64,000 nt of DNA, taken from assembly GCA_028015205.1 (NCBI GenBank), contig CM051521.1:97254513-97318512 (forward strand). The letters run 5' to 3'. Below, piece after piece: positions 40,398 through 49,900 of the stretch (its first letter is position 1; each line of letters opens with the position of its first letter). The notes under the pieces are model-generated. The model made no database searches. It was not told where the DNA came from and worked only from the letters and a program-made list of their open reading frames with translations. The translations under genes were made by a program, and so were the position numbers. The stretch comes from Mytilisepta virgata (taxonomy: Eukaryota; Mollusca; Bivalvia; Mytilida; Mytilidae).

Positions 40398-41373
40398 TAT
40401 GGCAAGCCGTTCTCGTCAAAACTATGTTTAAACCCTTTTTTTCGAAAAAATTACACACTGAGATTTAAAAACCTAAAATAACACACTGAGAAATCGAAAT
40501 TACACACTGAGATTTTAAAATTGCACAATGAGATTAAAAAAAAAAGAAGAAAAACACACATTGAAAAATTTAAATTACACACTGAGATTTTAAAAAGACA
40601 CATTGAGATGAAATAAATTGGAAAACACACACTGAGAATTGTTAATTACACACTGAGATTTCAAAAATACACACTGAGATTAATATGCAAATTACTAATG
40701 AATATTCATGAGATGAATAATTCAACAGATTAATATATTGGTCTCTAGAGCTCTTGTCATTATAATGAAATGCGGTTCCTTCAACCAACATTCATAATAA
40801 ATGTTTTCTTATAATTTTATTAAAGTTTTCACCATTTGGTTATATCAGAGACATATAATACATGCCGTCTCTGGTTATATTTTGTAAAGAGAGAAAGTGG
40901 GTATTTTTCTTGTTCTATTGGTCTTTTACGTTGTATTTCTAATGTATTTTATAAAACATTTGGCGTCAGAGTGAAGGACTAACGAGTTCTGTCCCCTAGT
41001 TGTTTTAAGCTTGTAATAGATTAAGATTACGTATGCTAATTAGATATGTGCGCATAAAAAATGCGCACAAATCTCAGTGTGTAATTTTAAATTCTCAGTG
41101 TGTAATTTCAAATTCTCAGTGTGTGTTTTTCAGTTTATTTCATCTCAGTGTGTCTTTTTGAAATCTCAGTGTGTAATTTTCAATTCTCTGTGTGAGTTTT
41201 TCATTTTTCGTAATCTCAATGCGTCTTTATGAAATCTCAGTGTGTAATTTCTTATTCTCAGTGTGTATTTTTAGGTTTTTTAATCTCAGTGTGTTTTTTT
41301 TTTTTAAATTCTCAGTGTGTAAAATTTTCGAAAAATGTTTTAAACATAGTTTTGACGAGAACGGCTTGCCATA
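40398..41373. mobile_element. Foldback transposon with CACACTGAGA arrays in its arms
   Basis: Ends are TATGGCAAGCCGTTCTCGTC and its exact inverted partner, and the inverted arms extend about 330 bp. Each arm holds ten or eleven irregularly spaced copies of TTACACACTGAGATTT-like words (left: CACACTGAG; right: CTCAGTGTG). The central 300 bp is unique and includes TGCGCATAAAAAATGCGCA. The insertion lies inside a minisatellite unit between TAACGG and TTTATGAG, so the interrupted site can be recognised. A 3-bp AGT duplication is possible but not certain. Confidence 0.82.
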
Positions 41374-41790
41374 GTTTATGAGATAATTGAACATAATTGA
41401 TTTGATGGGACCTGGGGAAGCGACGTATGTGTCATTTGGTGCCTCTACCATGGGGAATAAGAAAATATATAGTTTAGAGGTGGGGATTTTAACGGTTTAT
41501 GAGATAATTGAAAATTATTGATTTGATGGGAGTGGTGATAACCCCCTTAGGAAGCGAGGTATGTGCCATTATGTGCGTCTTACCATGTGGAATAAGAAAA
41601 TATATTTTTTAGCTGTGGGCATTTAACGGTTTATGAGATAATTGAACATTATTGATTTGAAGGGAGTGGTGATAACCTTGGGAAGCGAGGTATGTGTCAT
41701 TTGGTGCGTCTTACCATGGGGAATAAGAAAATATATGGTTTAGGGGTGGGGATTTTAACGGTTTATGAGATAATTGAACATTATTGACAT

Positions 41791-41830
41791 TATCAGAGAC
41801 ATATATAACATGTTATATATGTCTCTGATA
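41791..41830. repeat. Perfect 40-bp palindrome inside a minisatellite unit
   Basis: Two 20-base halves, the first TATCAGAGACATATATAACA, are exact reverse complements with no spacer. They replace a few bases of the unit where neighbours read 'ttattgatttgatgggagt'. A related 'tatcagagacatat' word occurs in the core of the foldback element near 40845. Confidence 0.9.
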
Positions 41831-42200
41831 TTATGGGAGTGGTGATAACCCCCTCGGGAAGCGCGGTATGTGTTATTTGATGTGTCTTACCATGGGGAAT
41901 TAGAAAATGTACGGTTTAGGGGTGGGAATTTTAACGGTTTTTGAGATAATTGGACATTATTGATTTACTGGGGTGAGGATCATCCTACTGATAGAATGAG
42001 GTAGATGGCATTTAATGCGTCTTTTTATGGAGAATAATAAAATATATGATTTAAAGCTATGGATTTTAATTGCATGTGGAATTTTTAAAAATAATCGACT
42101 TTGGGGAGTGGGGATGACCCGCCCTAGAGGAACGAGGTATATGTCATTTAATAGGTATTGTCATGGTGTATAATAAAATGTATGATACGAGATGGTTATT

Positions 42201-42919
42201 GGTCAGTCTCGAAGAGTTTTTCAACGAAAAAAAATGTCCCCATAGGGTCTTATAGTAAACCCCTATCTTATGAACTGCACATTATACGTCTCAGTGACCC
42301 CCATAAAAAAACGAACAGTATTAGGCACATCTAGAAACATTGATCTTTCATAGTGGAAAATCTCTGATCCATATCTCTGACGGTTATCGAGAACTCGAAC
42401 GAACAAAATCGGAGAGGAAGAAATAAAATGTTCGATAAAAATCGCAAATCAAAATGTCCGGGGTCTGATCTTAAAAGTTCTCCTCTGAAACGAATGGGTC
42501 AGTGTTTTTTGTTGAATGGTCGAAATTAAATTGGTCCCTTTTCAAAATTATTCCCTGGAGTCTGGACCAGGAACCAATATATGGTCACTGTTACAAAACA
42601 ATCGGAAAAAATAGCACAAAAATATATTGAAATCTTCTCTCAAACTATTGGGGCGGTTGAGACCTAACTTCGGTAAAATGGTCCTTATAGATGATCCCGT
42701 TCAAAAATTACCCGTGGGTGGGGGTGGGGTGGTCCAAACCGTGTACCAATACGGCCACTCTTATTAAAATAATTGAAAATTGAATTAGAGGCTCAAGTGA
42801 GCATGAGTCGTCTACCTGGACATGAACCAGATAACATATACTGCAGACCTGTGTAATTTTGATTGTACATCAAGGTTTATCTATGGAACGCCATAGCTGC
42901 CTTATATGTACTTATTTCT
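42201..42919. other. Intergenic sequence, no gene seen
   Basis: Non-coding. At 42787-42830 there is an isolated left end of the hairpin-ended repeat family ('agaggctcaagtgagc'). Confidence 0.4.
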
Positions 42920-42924
42920 ATATA

Positions 42925-42985
42925 TGAACATACTTGTCTATATATGCACATACTTTGTCTATATATGCACATACTTTGTCTATAT
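42925..42985 (+). repeat. Tandem 21-bp repeat, three copies
   Basis: Three units of TCTATATATGCACATACTTTG-type sequence, the last truncated. Confidence 0.8.
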
Positions 42986-43326
42986 GGTTGGAATGCTCCT
43001 GTATTGGACCTGTATTAATGACCTGTTGTAGAAATGTATTCAGTGTTATCGTATTTCCCCATGCCTATATCGACCTGCTGAGGCCTTCAGAATTTCCCGT
43101 ATTTCGGCACTGTGACGTCGTAAAGAGTTGACCCGACCCTAATATGAGCTGACCCGAATATATCAGCGACGTCATAATGTTTGACCCAACGTTGACCCGA
43201 ATATATCAGGAAAACATCCGGTTATAGGCGGATGGCCATTGAAAAGTAAGAAATTCCATTAAGATTGCTAGTTAACAATACGATAAATTTATCATCAAGT
43301 TTTCTTCAAACAAATATTGTAAAATA

Positions 43327-43432
43327 TAAGCCGCTCGACACAATATGAAGCTTTTTGGCTCGTTCGCTACGCTCACTCGCCGAAAAAGCTTCACATTGTG
43401 TCTCGCGGCTGATATTTTACGATATACTTTTG
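43327..43432. repeat. Inverted repeat of about 105 bp
   Basis: 'aaatataagccgctcgacac' then 'aatatgaagctttttggc' is mirrored by 'gccgaaaaagcttcac' then 'attgtgtctcgcggctgatatttt'. The centre GAGCGTAGCGAACGAGC-type sequence is itself partly symmetrical. Confidence 0.75.
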
Positions 43433-44300
43433 CAGAAAACCTAATAATATGTACGTATTAAATGGACAATTTCCATTTTATTAAAACCCTTTGGTTGATA
43501 ATTTTCTAATAGAGTTCCTATTTCTACAAATCTGTTTACCACTTAATTACTCTGTCAGAACATGTTTCTGAGGAAATAAATTAAATTTTGGATCACTAGA
43601 AATGAAAAATATGATTTAAATAAATCAGGTCCATAAAAATGTTAAATTCAGATCTGCAACTGCAAGACGAATAATTTAAGGCACTATGATATCTACATGA
43701 ACTATCTTAAATCATGTAGGGGCCTACATTAGTAGTAGTGAAACCAGGTGAATTAAGCACATAAAATAACACTGGTTTATTTCGTGGATTCTTTATTGTA
43801 GAGATGGAAAACACGTAACAATGTAAAGTTATAGGTTATGTTATAGTTGACCCTCACATGAGGTGCAAAGGTCCTCGATGTACATTAAAACATATCATCA
43901 CGTATGGATATTCATCTCAACCTTCTAGAAAAAAATGACATTCCAGGTACCAATTTCAATTTAGTTAGAATACAAACATCTTGTCAAGTAGGAAATTTTT
44001 CATGGAGTGATTAAAGAACAATGAAATTCCCTCCAAAAAAAACATATGACCAAATCAGACCAATCAGAAGAGAGAATTTGAGGTTAAGGTTTCAAGTACA
44101 AAACCTCGGGTCATTAACTTAATATATAAAATATAAGTATGTAATTAAAATATACTAATTTAATACTAATTATTATCATTATCAAATATAACTGACATAA
44201 ATTATCAGATATCATTTAATGAATATTCAGTCACATATTTTTTATTATAATAGTTATAAGAAATCAATCCATATTCTGCTAAAAATATTTACAAAATTAA
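43433..44300. other. Intergenic sequence, nothing recognised
   Basis: AT-rich. Its right end may be the LTR or 3' flank of the gypsy-like relic, but no LTR boundary could be placed. Confidence 0.4.
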
Positions 44301-44308
44301 CTCAACCA

Positions 44309-44340
44309 AATACTCCCCCCCCCCCCCCCCCCCCCCCCCC
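44309..44340 (+). repeat. Homopolymer C run (about 32 bases)
   Basis: An unbroken C tract followed by GGCCGG. On the minus strand it is a G tract about 120 bases after the gypsy-like frame stops, so it may be an expanded polypurine tract. Confidence 0.8.
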
Positions 44341-44460
44341 GGCCGGAAAATGACGTCTCGGCATTTCAGTTCAGGTAGGGGCATGTGAAGAAGACTTCAG
44401 TATCTCTAAAATGGTTCGTCCTGCCTCTGGGTGTATATCCTGAAATAAAGAAGTGTTAAC

Positions 44461-44955
44461 TAATGATGTTTATACAGTTGCTCTTCTTCTCCCAGTCAGA
44501 TAAGCTATGCACTGCTGACTTCGACATCTCATACTCACCAGTCCTGTAACGAAGTGGAGGTCTCCGCTCTCTGGTGGATCGACGCAGTGGAACTGACTGT
44601 TGTTCATCATCACTATTTGTCTGGAGAGTGCTATCATGTATATCTTCCTGAATCTCCTCATCATGGGAAGCGCTTCCTCTGTCTGCAGAGTTCTGCTCCT
44701 CAATGGCACCCTGAGTGTCGGCTTAAGAATGGGCGTTCCCATTTGACTCTGCTGCTGTTTCTCCATCAGGCTCCTGAACAAGTGGTGTTTCTTCAGTAAC
44801 GGAAGAGTCACTGTCCTCTTGCTCATCCTGTCTGATGACATAAAAACTCAATTCTGACTCCTCATCTGATGTAACATCTTTTGTCTCATTAGTTTGAGTA
44901 TGTACCAGTTCCTTTGGCTTTCTCTTGGCAGGTATTGGTCTAATCCTATAATAAA
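44461..44955 (-). pseudogene. Ty3/gypsy-like Pol C-terminal tail, relic
   Basis: The minus strand is open in one frame except for one TAA (between ...GNAHS and ADTQGA). It reads RPIPAKRKPKEL, a long acidic stretch (DSDSSVTEETPLVQEP), then RRSTRERRPPLRYRTGEY and a stop at 44461. The RRSTR.RRPP.RY motif is the usual C-terminus of integrase in LTR-retrotransposon polyproteins. No integrase core is attached. A competing frame (44841-44470) translates the same DNA without recognisable features. Confidence 0.6.
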
Positions 44956-44961
44956 ACTATA

Positions 44962-45354
44962 CATTAGCTGCGCTAGTGGATTACTCCTTTAGCTCAGTTG
45001 GTAAAGCAGTGGACTACCGATCCTCGGTTGTTGCGGTAGGTAATTTTGGGAGACAAATCATGCTCTACTGCTACATTGGCGCCCAACTAAAAAACCCACG
45101 ATTGTCAAAAAAGGGTTGAAGTTGGATATCGATGAAGGACGATGACTCTTGAGATGGGGGAAGTGTAACGGGCTTCCCTTGATTAATATAGAAGTTATAG
45201 AACCGTTTATAACCAGCCTCCATTAGCTGCGCTAGTGGACTACTCCTTTAACTCAGTTGGTAGAGCGGTGGGCTACTGAACCAAAGGTTCCGGGTTCGAT
45301 CCCCGTTTGGTGCGGTAGGTAATTTTGGGAGACAAATCATGCTCTACTGTTACA
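44962..45354 (+). mobile_element. Miniature LTR element (TRIM) with tRNA-like sequence in its LTR
   Basis: The 3' LTR (45164-45354, 191 bp) starts TGTAAC and ends GTTACA. It is preceded by a purine tract GAGATGGGGGAAG (45151-45163). A partial 5' LTR (44962-45075) matches the last 134 bases of the 3' LTR with a gap of about 20 bases, ends CTGCTACA, and is followed at once by TTGGCGCCCAAC, a primer-binding-site-like sequence. Only 88 bp separate the two LTRs, so no protein is encoded. The first 57 bases of the 5' LTR are missing. Confidence 0.72.
45241..45315 (+). other. tRNA-like segment within the 3' LTR
   Basis: Contains TTTAACTCAGTTGGTAGAGC (box A-like) and GGTTCGATCCC (box B) at tRNA spacing, with a D-arm and TpsiC arm recognisable. 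The acceptor and anticodon stems pair poorly, so I do not call it a functional tRNA or assign an anticodon. The homologous part of the 5' LTR (44981-45040) keeps box A (AGCTCAGTTGGTAAAGC) but has lost box B. Confidence 0.6.
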
Positions 45355-45420
45355 CTAGTAGTAGTAGTTCTATTCAGGCAAATTCAAGCATATATACAAA
45401 AAATTACAAGACAAGACAAT

Positions 45421-45441
45421 AATATATATATATATATACTT
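45421..45441. repeat. (TA)n microsatellite
   Basis: About ten TA units, lying at the 3' side (minus strand) of the LINE relic and possibly its tail. Confidence 0.7.
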
Positions 45442-45646
45442 TTGAAATAGTATCATAATGTATTTCAAAAAAAAGTGCTTAGAAAAAACCTAAAAAGCCT
45501 ATCCAATAAATAGCTTATTACCAATGGGGTCCCTTGTTTAATCGAGTGTTTTTTAAAAAACATATAAAAAATCTCCAGTTTCTATATTTCTTGCTTTTAT
45601 TTTTAAATGTTCTTTAAATAACTGCACTCTTAAAAGCGGATCTATT

Positions 45647-46352
45647 TTATATGTTTTTTTTTATATTGGATGGACGATTGTTCCAGTCTTGTATAGCATT
45701 ATAGACAAAGCTGTTTTTATTACAGTTTTTAATATTTGGTACCAAATAATTATTATGTGCAGCACTTCTGGAAATATGATTATTTAAATCACAATTTTCA
45801 TACAAATACTCTGGAGCATGTCCATGATAAATATTGAATACATGGTTTATTCTAAGTTGACTAACTCTATCTTTTACACATAGCATATTGACTTTGTCTA
45901 AAATATCACATGTAGTTCTACTCCTTGGACCCAGACCAAGGATGAATCTCACCACCTTGTTCTGTACAACTTGCAATTGTTTTTGCCATCCTTTTGCCCA
46001 GAAGAGCAAGAGTAATCGAAATAGAATTGTATCAGAGCTGATGTGAGAGTCATCCTTGATCTAGTATCCAAACATTTTGCATATCTATATAAAAGTCTTA
46101 ATCTTGCATTAACTTTTTTTTTATGATATTGGAAAGTATTTGTTCACAATTTAAAAAATAATCAATGTGAACTCCTAAATATTTGACACAATTTGTCGAT
46201 TTGATAAGGTGATCATTACATTTGACCTGAAAATTAATATTTTGCCGAAACTTTTGTGGAGGTCCAAAAAGCATACGTTCAGTTTTCCATAGATTAAATG
46301 ACAGTTTATTATCTATTAACCAGTCTGAACATTTTTCTAGAACATTTTCCCA
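45647..46352 (-). pseudogene. CR1/Jockey-type LINE reverse transcriptase relic
   Basis: Minus strand from 46352 reads CSDWLIDNKLSFNLWKTERM then LFGPPQKF, then CVKYLGVHID (the conserved KYLGV block after the RT catalytic box). After a frameshift in an A-run comes NARLRLLYRYAKCLDTRSRM and, after another break, LQVVQNKVVRFILGLGPRSR with the usual C-terminal tail (RINHVFNIYHGHAPEYL). The YxDD box itself is upstream and not preserved here. Dead 5'-truncated copy. Confidence 0.75.
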
Positions 46353-46519
46353 ATTTTATAGACATAATATCTGGGTTTTTATGAGTATATAAAATATATT
46401 AAAGTATTTTTCTGCAATACCGTTCCAGATAAGATGAATAAGTTTTAAACAATACTGAGACTTCTTTAAGATGAGAATTATTTTTTTAAAGTGTTTTAAT
46501 TAAAATTTATAATTCAAAC

Positions 46520-46742
46520 TTAAAAAATTAGTGACGAAAGCAGACTTACGACGTCGCAAAAGCTCATTGTCATAGTTGTCTGCTCCTGCGCACATCAGCT
46601 CATCCGGGGTTTTGTGATGGTACATTTGTAATGGCGGTCAAGGTGGCAACTTAGCATGAGTTTATCAAAAGCAAAGAGTTCATGAAATAAGTGCTTCAGA
46701 CTTAAAATTTAAATAGTTATAGTGTTGTATTTGACCGCAGCA
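46520..46742 (+). promoter_or_regulatory. Probable promoter/5' leader of ANKHD1-like gene
   Basis: GC-richer than its surroundings. Contains TTACGACGTCGC (a GACGTC core, CRE/ATF-like), a GTAATGGCGGTC motif resembling YY1 sites, and CATCCGG (ETS-like core). An in-frame TAA at 46710-46712 precedes the start codon. Function is inferred from position. Confidence 0.4.
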
Positions 46743-46919
46743 ATGCAGAATGGTAATCGAGATGATAATACTGAAGAAACCAATGAAATGCGAACAGTTG
46801 AAATCGAGCAAGGCAGTCAGACGGGGTCATCCTCCGAAGAAAAATCTGACAATGCACACACGGCTCAATCAACATTTGGACCTGGTATATCAGCAAGTGA
46901 TGACGATGATAACTCAGAC
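46743..46919 (+). CDS. ANKHD1: ANKHD1-like exon 1
   Basis: 59 codons starting MQNGNRDDNTEET and ending SASDDDDNSD; donor GTACGT, phase 0. The ATG is the first in frame after an upstream TAA at 46710. The acidic, serine-rich start is typical for the family but poorly conserved, so this exon rests on the start context, donor and phase. Confidence 0.8.
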
Positions 46920-49900
46920 GTACGTACAGGCACTGTCGAGATATATCAATTCCCATGCTTTTAATCAAATTAAATTTATTTGATCAGATTCCAGGGCAGG
47001 AAGCCATTGGTTATCCGGAACATGTGACCTGAGAATCCATGATTACCAGAGAAATATTCAATATAAATGAATTGGATAAATTATAAACAAGAACCGACAT
47101 ATGTTTATGAATAAAGAGACATTGTGCAGCATTTAATTTATTATATTATTAACTCCTTGCACTGAATTTCCTCCAAACCTCATTACTGACTTTTAGATTA
47201 TTGGTGACTCACACCCTGAAAAAAATGTTATCCTAACTTTACTTGAAGTTTTATTTAATTCTGTCATATGATACATCAGCAGGGTTGTCATTATATTCTT
47301 AATAAAAAAATTCAAGTTTTTGACTTGTAAGGATTTCTATTTTATCTTAAAGTCACAGGAGTTAAAACCACCACAGCCATGTGAAATTTTGTCCATAAAT
47401 GAAAATGCAGACATTTCAGATTTCCTAAGACAAAAACCTATTGCACAGTGCGTTTTGCAACAAAATTTCTACTTTACAGAACATTTTATATAACAATAAT
47501 TTGATAGATTGAAGAATTTGTCAATGTCAACGAAGCTTTGATTTTATCGTACTAAAATGTTCCCAGTGCCGGTCTTATTTACTTTTTACCTATCCTTTTT
47601 TTGTGAACATTAACCTTAAATGTCATATAGAACTGTCTCGTTTACTTCAGGGGATGTGGTCTGCCGAAATTATTTTTGCATTTATAAAATGTTTAAAAGA
47701 CTAGAAATTTATGAGAGAAAAGATGCTGATGAAGCAAAAAGTCCTTGATGCTATATATATATTGCTTTGTAATTTTGTCAAAAGTATTGAGAAAAAAATT
47801 AGTTATAAAATATCTTTTTTTAAACACATTTGCTTTGCAGATTGGATCCTTCATCATGGACGATGATCAAGACTTGGAACCATCAAAGTTTCTGTTGCCA
47901 ACAGAAGGTATGGAAGCTGCAAACATTCCTTCCATAGATCCAGAAACACATGCAAGACTTGAGGCTTTACTTGAAGCAGCTGGTGAGTTTTTGGTACATG
48001 TAACAACTGCCACAATGTCCAGGTTTTGTGAATTGTAGGTTTAACGGGTCTGGTTGAACTCCCAAACATATCTGGATGGTAAACTGATAGTCGCAAAATA
48101 TTACAACATCGTTTTACTTGCAAATGAGAGCATCTTCACCTGGTTGTATAGTTTTTCACAGGTAATGCAAATGCCTAATCTGTCATACCTGTAAATTTGC
48201 AAATATATTCTTTCATTTTTCGACATTTCTACTGAGCGAATTCAAAATCTACTGTGCCATTATGTAGAGATTCAAGGTCAAAGTTAAGTGATCTTTTGGT
48301 TGTTTTTTTTGTCAAAGGTAACCCACACAATTCATCTGTTTTGGGGACTTAAACTTTCATGAAAGGACACATATTCTGTTAAATTACAGAAAGATATTTT
48401 TTATAAATTGAAAATTTTTATGACTTGGTAACTTCAGGAAATACGGAAATGCAGAAGTCACTTCTGCATACGAAACTAAGATGTTCAAAATGTTACACTA
48501 ATTAAGTGTTTTTTAATTATTTATTTTTATTTTATAGCAATTGTTTATGATATATTATATATTTCCATTGTGATTTTAAGATATTTACAAAATATACAAA
48601 ACTTTCTTCATATATTATTCCAGCCTCAGCATTAGAGATTTTATCGAAACATTGAATGCTGGGAAGGAAAACTTTCTTTAGAGAGTATACTTGGTTTTTT
48701 GAGTTTATGCAGACCTATTTAAGGTCCCTTTTTATAATGATTACTCAGAAACTGAATAATATGTTTTTCAACCTTTCTTTACAAGACTAGTTGATTTAGT
48801 TTAAAAATCATGCTGGAGGCAGGTGCATTTAGGGCAGACTAATTCATAGCAGCTTTGTTTATTGAATTTAACCCTCCTCCCCCACGACAGTTTTCAACAA
48901 AAACAACTGAGGTAGGGCATGTACCAAGGAATATTTACACAGATAGTCCATCTAATAAATGTAAATTTCACTTTGACAAAAAAATTTGTTTGTTACTAGC
49001 TGTGGATCACATCTTATTTTTGTTAAAATCATATTCAATATTTTTATAAAAATGCTGTCTCGTGTTCACAACCACTATGTAAAGGGAATATCTTTCTTTT
49101 ACAGGTATAGGAAAATTGTCTACAGCTGATGGTAAAGCTTTAACAGATCCAGAAGTGTTGAGGAAGTTGACTTCATCTGTCAGCTGTGCATTGGATGAAG
49201 CAGCACAAGCATTACATAGAATGAGAGCTGAACAACAAGGACAAATTGCTGGAGCAGAAGGGTAGGTCATAATTCGTTAGCTTAGCTGACTTGAAAGGCC
49301 AATGAGTGATTGCCATCACTTTGCATCCATCATATAATAAACTTTCATTTCTAATAAGTTTTCCACCCCTTTAAAATTGCATCTGAAGTCTGGACTTGCT
49401 ACCACAGGGTCCTCGCTAAGGCACTTACATGCGTCCTGGACGCACTAAAATTGGACTGGACATGTCATACTTCAAACTCGTGCGTCCCTGGGACGCTATC
49501 ATCTGCATCCAAAGACGGTTATTTTCTTAAAAAATCTTGAGCTGCCATTTTTTGTTTTCTAGAAGATCAAAGGGAAAGGGTCAAGAAACAACAAAAAGTA
49601 AGCAAGAAAAGGGCGGCAATCGGAATTCCCATGATTTTTCATTGGCCACAGTGTTTTTTACAGACCGTTAACAATATGTAGACCTTATTTAAAAATAAAT
49701 GTAGCGGATTTTGACTTACCTATGCACAAATGGAAATTTTCTCAATATTGATTATTAAAGTGTTCAAACAAGGTCAATGAGAGGATTTTAAGAGTATGTT
49801 TGAGAAAAAATAATAGTATTAATTATTGAAAAATCTGTAACAAAAATTTTTCCTAGTTTGGAGCATCACTGCATATGGTCAATTTTTTTTTTAAATTATA

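Larger units (their letters stand above)
39880..42200 (+). repeat. Diverged minisatellite, about 130-160-bp unit, some nine copies
   Basis: Units share 'cttaccatggggaataagaa', 'aatatatggtttagg', 'attttaacggtttatgagat' and 'gggagtggtgataaccccc'. Unit landmarks lie near 40031, 40184, 40344, 41449, 41582, 41711, 41890, 42020 and 42167. The array is interrupted by the foldback element at 40398-41373 and by a palindrome at 41791-41830. Confidence 0.85.

Noticed and set aside
40398..41373. CRISPR-like array of regularly repeated CACACTGAG words
   Set aside because: Spacing is irregular, copies are inverted between the two arms, and this is animal DNA. It is the arm structure of a foldback element.
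44470..44841. 123-codon minus-strand frame
   Set aside because: The overlapping frame on the same strand carries the recognisable retroelement tail (RRSTRERRPP) with acidic composition. The longer uninterrupted frame is its shadow.
44980..45052. Functional tRNA gene with box A AGCTCAGTTGGTAAAGC
   Set aside because: Box B is missing and the stems do not pair; it is the decayed counterpart of the tRNA-like part of the 3' LTR.
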